DNA of 10,468 nucleotides from an uncultured bacterium. GTDB taxonomy: Bacteria; Cyanobacteriota; Vampirovibrionia; Gastranaerophilales; Gastranaerophilaceae. The notes beneath the pieces are model-generated. The model had not been told where the DNA came from, did not search any database, and saw only the letters and a program-made list of their open reading frames with translations. The position numbers were made by a program, and so were the translations under genes. Below, piece by piece: positions 5,907-10,468 of this stretch (position 1 is its first letter; each line of letters opens with the position of its first letter). The stretch spans positions 1 to 10,468 of the forward strand of contig CANAXK010000040.1 in NCBI GenBank assembly GCA_947365485.1, given 5' to 3'.

Positions 5907-6381
5907 AATCAGCTATTAGACCGGTTAGAAGCGCGTACCTATACTTCTTGATACCGATTGAGCCGAAATAGACCGCAAGTACGTAGAAAGTTGTTTCAGA
6001 ACTACCCACCATGACCGCAGCAAGCTTTGTTGCGTATGAATCAGGACCAAGTGAACTTGCGATATCAGAGAAAAGCCCGAGAGTTGCAGAGCCGGAAAGC
6101 GAACGGGTAATCATTATCGGGATGACGTCTACCGGGATTGATAATTTAGCAAGAATCCCGCCTGTAAAAGATGTTATAAGCCCAATTGCACCTGAGGCTT
6201 TGAACATTGATACTGCAACAATTATGGCTACAAGGTAGGGAATTATTGATACAGAGACTTTGAACCCATCTTTTGCGCCTTCAATAAACTCTTCGTAGAT
6301 TCTTACTTTTTTGAACGCAGCTGCAAAAAAGATTGCAAGAATCATTGCCGGAAGTATGTAAAGTGAAATCTTTTGTATCAT
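5842..6381 (-). CDS. spmB: Spore maturation protein B homologue (Gate-domain membrane protein)
   Basis: Integral membrane protein of 179 residues, the normal SpmB length. It belongs to the nucleoside-recognition/Gate-domain family. Family hallmarks are seen in order: PYLVAIIVAVSMFKASGAI (48-66), RSLSGSATLG (93-102), GPDSYATKLAAVMVGSSETT (112-131) and FYVLAVYFGSIGIKKYR (132-148). About four to five hydrophobic segments are visible, including residues 5-24 and 151-174. In Bacillus SpmA and SpmB are needed for spore-core dehydration; in bacteria that do not sporulate the role is not established, though paired membrane proteins with a transport or gating role are inferred. The start codon overlaps the spmA stop (ATGA), with a strong GGAGGAGG just upstream (6383-6390). 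Its 3' end overlaps the convergent zinc-ribbon gene by 65 bp. Confidence 0.93.
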   Translation of the reverse strand: MIQKISLYILPAMILAIFFAAAFKKVRIYEEFIEGAKDGFKVSVSIIPYLVAIIVAVSMFKASGAIGLITSFTGGILAKLSIPVDVIPIMITRSLSGSATLGLFSDIASSLGPDSYATKLAAVMVGSSETTFYVLAVYFGSIGIKKYRYALLTGLIADFTGIVLAVLVSRLFFLASTVS

Positions 6382-6968
6382 GCCTCCTCCTTTTTGTGCC
6401 AGATTTTTTTAAGAAGCATGGCTGATATTATTGCAACAAGAAAAGAAAGAGTTGTTACAATAAGCGTCGGGAGAATTATTTCGGTCGGATTTGAGGCTCC
6501 CACCCCCACCAGCACAGCGATTACTGTTGCCGGTATTATCTGAAATCCGGCAGTGTTCATGCCAAGAAACATGCACATGGAATCAGTCGCAGTGTCTTTT
6601 TTAGGATTGTCCTCCTGCAACTCTTTCATGACTTTTAATCCGATTGGAGTTGCAGCATTTGTAAGCCCCAGAGCGTTTGCGGTGACGCTCATTGCGATAT
6701 CACCTACAGCCGGAGAGTCTTTTTGAACGTCCTTGAATAAAATTTTTGCTATCGGGTTAAGAAGTTTTGATATTAGCTGAACCAGTCCAGATTTTTCTGC
6801 TATGCGCATAATTCCGAGCCAAAAAGCCATGATTCCGATTAGTGAAAACGAAATTTTGACTGCTGCATCGCATGCCTGAAGCATTGAGTTTACAACATTA
6901 GAGAGGGTGTTATTAAAAACTCCGATAATGATTGAAAGTGTTATCAAGATAAAAAATATATAATTCAT
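6378..6968 (-). CDS. spmA: Spore maturation protein A homologue (Gate-domain membrane protein)
   Basis: Partner of SpmB, 196 residues, matching the usual SpmA length. The family signature is clear: TANALGLTNAATPIGLKVMK (95-114), followed by DTATDSMCMFLGMNTAG (125-141). Hydrophobic segments lie at about 3-20, 38-57, 143-157 and 165-186, ending in a basic/acidic tail (KKIWHKKEEA). It is expected in the cytoplasmic membrane with SpmB, and the ATGA overlap implies coupled translation and equal amounts. No Shine-Dalgarno precedes the ATG (AAGATAAAAGT), while a promoter places the start site at the ATG itself. No sporulation gene is visible in this window, so a role outside sporulation should be kept open. 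Confidence 0.93.
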   Translation of the reverse strand: MNYIFFILITLSIIIGVFNNTLSNVVNSMLQACDAAVKISFSLIGIMAFWLGIMRIAEKSGLVQLISKLLNPIAKILFKDVQKDSPAVGDIAMSVTANALGLTNAATPIGLKVMKELQEDNPKKDTATDSMCMFLGMNTAGFQIIPATVIAVLVGVGASNPTEIILPTLIVTTLSFLVAIISAMLLKKIWHKKEEA

Positions 6969-6974
6969 ACTTTT

Positions 6975-7003
6975 ATCTTAAAAAAAATTTTAGTATTTGT
7001 CAC
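6975..7003 (-). promoter_or_regulatory. Promoter of spmAB, leaderless
   Basis: On the minus strand GTGACA (6998-7003), a 17-nt spacer and TAAGAT (6975-6980) are seen. Six nucleotides then separate the -10 from the ATG at 6968, so the predicted start is the A of the start codon. The -35 bases overlap those of the divergent promoter for the giant protein. Confidence 0.55.
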
Positions 7004-7025
7004 TATTTTTATATTAGTATATAAT
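6997..7025 (+). promoter_or_regulatory. Promoter of the giant coiled-coil gene
   Basis: TTGTCA (6997-7002), a 17-nt spacer and a perfect TATAAT (7020-7025) make this one of the best promoter matches in the window. The expected start is about 7031-7033. Its -35 is the same double-stranded site as the spmAB -35, so polymerase should not be able to occupy both at once. Confidence 0.75.
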
Positions 7026-7030
7026 TAGTT

Positions 7031-7075
7031 ATGAATGTAGAATGTGGGATAAGAGTAGGTATATGGCAGACATAA
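7031..7075 (+). other. Possible 14-codon upstream ORF overlapping the giant gene start
   Basis: An ATG at 7031, 5 nt after the -10 box, opens a 14-codon frame (MNVECGIRVGIWQT) ending in TAA at 7073-7075, which is 10 nt past the first base of the ATG of the large gene in another frame. If transcription starts at 7031, this would be a leaderless upstream ORF able to couple or limit translation of the large gene. It may equally be chance. Confidence 0.25.
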
Positions 7076-10000
7076 ATAATTTTGCGGAGATTACAGAGAA
7101 CTTTGATACAATAAAAACCCTGTTAAATTCAATCAGGGCGCAGGGTATACTAAATACTTCCGATGTTGATAAAATTCTTGCGGGGATTAATTCCAAACTT
7201 GAAAAACTCAACACTGAGGAAGATATTGACCTGATTAAAATATTTTTATCAGAGCTCAAACATAATCTTGATGAGCGCCACAGCGTTCTCATCTCAAAAT
7301 TCGGCGCAATAGAATCTCTTTTCAGCAACCTGCTCAAAAACAGCTCCGACATGCTCAAATCAAGCGAAGTAAAAGAACTGTTTGACATTGTTGCCACAAA
7401 CCTTTCCGTATTCTCACGCGAGGTTGTTTCACAAAAAGAAACACTTACAGATATCACACTCAGACTTGATGCAATGCGCTCGGATGAGACCCAGAAAAAA
7501 GATATTATTAAAAGCATTATCCCGCTCAAAAACGACCTTGAGCGCCTGAATAACGGGTTTGACTCAATTGTTTTGAGCCTTAACGAAAACTTCAAATCAC
7601 TGGTTAAGACACTTTCAAGCGTTGACCAGTCAGAAGCTATAAACAAGTTTGGCACAGAGCTAAGCGATATTTTAAACTCTTCAAACACGATTCTGTCAGC
7701 AATCCAGATGATTGACAAAAAAAATCTGCAAATTGAAGACTACCTGCGCACACTTGCGACACAGGACGACATAAGCGGTACAAAACGCGCGATTTCGGAA
7801 CTTACTGCAAAAAATCAGGAGCTTGCAAACTCTGTTGATGTTCTCGGTGAAAAGTACTACAAGATTGATAACCTTGCAGAAAAAATCGACGCTTCTGTAA
7901 GCATTATTGCCGGCTTGAAATCACTTCTTGAAGACAACGGTGAGCAGCACACGCGCATGCTTCTTGACGAGCTTGCAAAACTCGGTGCGCAGGTACGTGA
8001 AATTTCTACTGACACCGGGTTTGAAGAATTTAAATCCGGGCTTCAAAGCGTCCTCAAAGAGATTTTTGACAGCACTGTAAACCTAAAAGACGAGCTTGTA
8101 AACTCTTCAACAGAGCTCCAGAAAATCAATTCCAATATTCAGGCACTGGATATTAATGCCGGATTCCAGAACCTGCTTACAAACCTTCACAAAACAGAGC
8201 TTGACTTAAAGAGCCACACTGATGTGGCTTCTGACAAGGTGTCGCAGCTTGTTGATGTCGGGGTTACAAGAACAATAAACGAAATTTCTTCAAGCGCGGA
8301 TGCATTGAGCTCAAGAATAAAAGAAACAAACAGCGCATTAACAAATATGTGCGAAAAGAGCTTCTACGAAGTTGTTGAAAGCATTTCAGGGCTCAAAAAT
8401 GTTGTTTCCCAGATTGATGAGAACAATGTTTCTGCAAACAACGCAATATTTTCAAACATCACAGACAGACTTGCGATTTTTGAAAACAGCCTGAAATCTT
8501 CGCTGGAAAAGCAGGAAGACTACGTTGCAAACTCTTCGTCAAAATTGTTTGAAGAAATCACAAACATCAAAAACCTTTCAGGCGTGCTTGATTACAAACT
8601 CGATTCTTCTGTAATCGAGGTTAACAACGCAAAACGCGAGTTTGGTGAGCTCAAAAACTCTGTTGAAGCAGTTCTAGCACTCGATTTTGTTAACATTGTC
8701 AAAGATTTGCGCGTTGATTTGTACGCTTCCAAGCAAGAACTGGCTTCTGCAATCGAGACCTCTACATCAGATGTTTCTGACAAGCTTTCAAACGACCTGT
8801 TTGGTAAATACGAGCTCTTGATAAGCAAACTCGACAGCGTTGAAGACAGTATGAAACAGGTTCAGACATCAGCTTTAACAGGCTTGAAGTCAATTCTGGA
8901 CAACATATCTTCTTCAATTGTTGATATCCTCTCTTACGTAAGTGTCCGCACTGATTCAGGCTCCGGCGCTCTTGATGTCAAGCTTGCAGACATTACAGAG
9001 GCTGTAAAAGAAAGCAACCTTAGTTATGTTGAAAACGTGAGAGACATTGTCGAAGTTGTCAGAGTGCAGGTTGAAGCCAACCTCATCCAGCTTGAAAAAG
9101 ACACTTCCAAACAGATTGACACGATTAACAGCTCGATTACCAAGAACACAGAGGCTTTAAGAGACGAGATCAAGTACTCTTACAACAAGCTTCTCGAGGT
9201 ACAGGACAGCTTTAACGAAGTAAAAGAGGTTATGCATTCAAGCAACGCTTCTTTGAGTTCTAATCTTGAGACAATCCTGTCAAACGCGGATTCTCTGAAA
9301 CTTGATTTTGACATGAAGCTTACTTCTCTAAAGAACGCGCTTTTAGACAGCGTTACAGAGTTCAAGCAGGAGTTTACTTGCGAAAACGCAGACAAGATAA
9401 GCGAACTCAAGTTTGTATCAGAAAATCTTCATGCAAAGAGTGTGCAGAATGCAGAAGACATGAAGCGCGAGATTAAGCAGGAGCTTACAAAAACTCTTGA
9501 CGATTTGAGATTGAATGTTGACTCTTCGCTCGAGCTTGTCAGAACAAACTTGTGCGATGTTGCACAGGGCATGGATACCAAAGTTAACGCTGTTACAGAA
9601 GGTTTTGGCTCCTTAGAGACATCTGTTAATAAGCTTTCCACAACCACAACATCGTCTTTGAGCTCGACTCTTGCACAGGTTCTTGACAACTTTGTTGCGA
9701 TGAAGGCTTTGTTAAACAGCCTGAACGAACAGTCTGCAAGCTATCTGGACAAGAGCGTTGATAAAATTATCCAGGATTTTGAGGGCTTAAGAGCTGTTGT
9801 ATTGCAGGTTGATTCAAATATTGACAGAGACCTCACAATGCAGCTTTCAATAATTGAAAAAGAGTTTGAATCAATTGCAACAAGAATTGCGGAACTGCTT
9901 GAAGAAAACAATGTGTCTTTTGGCAAAAGAATTGACGCAGGGCTTTCTATAATATCAGAAAGAGTCCAAAACTCTCTTGCAGGCAAGCTTGAGGAGTACA

Positions 10001-10468
10001 AAACACAGGTTGAGCAGTTGTTTGAGGGAGTTCTTGGCAGAACAGAGTCTCAATCTGAATTTATAAAAGAAAACGTAACGGCGCTTTCAACAGCCTTACA
10101 GACTGTTACAGCAAAACAAAACAGCGATATTGATTCACGCCTTAAGGCTATTGCTGCGAATTTAAAATCAGTACTTGATGGAAACATTGAAGTTACAAAG
10201 GCTGATTACGATTCGTTGAGGCAGCAGTTTGCAGAACTTGCTCAAAAACTTGAAGAAGAAAACCAGAACTTCGGGCTTGATTTAAGAGCGCAGTTTGATG
10301 ATATTGCAAAATTCATTGATTCCGGACTTGAGATTCAGGCTCAGGAAGTTAACGCAAAATTCGGAGAAATTACTACAGAATTTCAGCGCGTTTCCGGCGT
10401 AGTATCAATTCTTAACAACGATGTAAGGGACAAAATCGACAACCTGAGAGCTTCTGTTGAAGACATCA
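7063..10468 (+). CDS. Giant alpha-helical/coiled-coil protein, N-terminal 1,135 residues, continues past window
   Basis: One frame runs from the ATG at 7063 to the window edge with no stop: 1,135 complete codons, so the protein exceeds about 120 kDa. I do not recognise a family. Composition is extreme: a single proline (P154), no tryptophan and three cysteines (C430, C773, C831), with abundant Leu, Ser, Asn, Lys, Glu, Val and Ile. Hydrophobic residues recur at 3-4 spacing throughout (for example LKNVVSQIDE and LRAQFDDIAKFIDSGLEIQA), as in long coiled coils or extended helical rods. No Walker motif, membrane segment or signal peptide is seen, so it is probably a cytoplasmic structural or scaffold protein; an ATPase or membrane anchor could lie beyond the window. 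The N-terminal 150 residues, before the one proline, may be a separate helical head. The ribosome site is weak (GTAGGT next to the ATG). It is divergent from spmAB, with a strong promoter. Confidence 0.88.
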   Translation, partial: MADINNFAEITENFDTIKTLLNSIRAQGILNTSDVDKILAGINSKLEKLNTEEDIDLIKIFLSELKHNLDERHSVLISKFGAIESLFSNLLKNSSDMLKSSEVKELFDIVATNLSVFSREVVSQKETLTDITLRLDAMRSDETQKKDIIKSIIPLKNDLERLNNGFDSIVLSLNENFKSLVKTLSSVDQSEAINKFGTELSDILNSSNTILSAIQMIDKKNLQIEDYLRTLATQDDISGTKRAISELTAKNQELANSVDVLGEKYYKIDNLAEKIDASVSIIAGLKSLLEDNGEQHTRMLLDELAKLGAQVREISTDTGFEEFKSGLQSVLKEIFDSTVNLKDELVNSSTELQKINSNIQALDINAGFQNLLTNLHKTELDLKSHTDVASDKVSQLVDVGVTRTINEISSSADALSSRIKETNSALTNMCEKSFYEVVESISGLKNVVSQIDENNVSANNAIFSNITDRLAIFENSLKSSLEKQEDYVANSSSKLFEEITNIKNLSGVLDYKLDSSVIEVNNAKREFGELKNSVEAVLALDFVNIVKDLRVDLYASKQELASAIETSTSDVSDKLSNDLFGKYELLISKLDSVEDSMKQVQTSALTGLKSILDNISSSIVDILSYVSVRTDSGSGALDVKLADITEAVKESNLSYVENVRDIVEVVRVQVEANLIQLEKDTSKQIDTINSSITKNTEALRDEIKYSYNKLLEVQDSFNEVKEVMHSSNASLSSNLETILSNADSLKLDFDMKLTSLKNALLDSVTEFKQEFTCENADKISELKFVSENLHAKSVQNAEDMKREIKQELTKTLDDLRLNVDSSLELVRTNLCDVAQGMDTKVNAVTEGFGSLETSVNKLSTTTTSSLSSTLAQVLDNFVAMKALLNSLNEQSASYLDKSVDKIIQDFEGLRAVVLQVDSNIDRDLTMQLSIIEKEFESIATRIAELLEENNVSFGKRIDAGLSIISERVQNSLAGKLEEYKTQVEQLFEGVLGRTESQSEFIKENVTALSTALQTVTAKQNSDIDSRLKAIAANLKSVLDGNIEVTKADYDSLRQQFAELAQKLEEENQNFGLDLRAQFDDIAKFIDSGLEIQAQEVNAKFGEITTEFQRVSGVVSILNNDVRDKIDNLRASVEDI

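Noticed and set aside
7029..10001. Several minus-strand open frames (7029-7718, 8592-8828, 9180-9410, 9429-9689, 9741-10001), Ser/Leu-rich when translated
   Set aside because: They are antisense to the 1,135-codon coiled-coil frame. Their Ser/Leu-rich composition follows from the repetitive sense codons, and none has a convincing ribosome site or domain.

Overview
The window looks like ordinary chromosome from a low-GC bacterium. It carries core genes (a bifunctional (p)ppGpp synthetase/hydrolase and RecN) alongside lineage-specific proteins I cannot name. The mix of SpmA/SpmB, a TPR protein with an acidic tail, small unnamed proteins and a very long coiled-coil protein would fit a gut-type non-photosynthetic cyanobacterial relative (Vampirovibrionia/Gastranaerophilales). 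That placement is an impression: no single gene here is diagnostic, and a Firmicutes-like host cannot be excluded from sequence alone. I see no tRNA, rRNA, CRISPR array, transposase or phage gene.

Layout. 1-1335 (minus) is the N-terminal 445 codons of rel, cut by the window edge. 1336-1728 has no gene except control signals. It holds the rel promoter, a 12-bp palindrome, a dispersed repeat (module R, minus orientation), a GC-rich hairpin module, a short plus-strand terminator-like hairpin, and a good plus-strand promoter for a 62-residue basic protein (1729-1917). That small gene meets recN tail to tail. 1914-4619 (minus) is a two-gene operon: a TPR protein with a 41-residue acidic tail, then recN 3 bp downstream. 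A 154-bp divergent gap with two promoters leads to a 109-residue unnamed protein (4774-5103, plus). 5104-5531 has no gene. It holds a second hairpin module, a second copy of module R in the opposite orientation, a set of alternative hairpins, a minus-strand terminator candidate and a promoter candidate. 5532-5906 (plus) is a cysteine-rich zinc-ribbon protein whose 3' end overlaps the end of spmB by 65 bp. 5842-6968 (minus) is a spmA-spmB operon with ATGA overlap. From 7063 to the window end (plus), one uninterrupted frame of 1,135 codons encodes the N-terminal part of a giant alpha-helical/coiled-coil protein; it is the largest object in the window.

Two patterns stand out. First, three minus-strand transcription units (rel, TPR-recN, spmAB) each have a -35/-10 pair with exactly 17 nt spacing, and the -10 ends only 6-9 nt before the ATG. 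These mRNAs should therefore be leaderless or nearly so, while the plus-strand genes have leaders. Second, the spmAB and giant-protein promoters are divergent and share the same -35 bases, so the two units may be controlled together or compete for polymerase.

Functional links are loose: stringent response (rel), double-strand-break repair (recN), membrane Gate-domain proteins (spmAB) and a structural coiled-coil protein. Only TPR-recN and spmA-spmB are clear operons.
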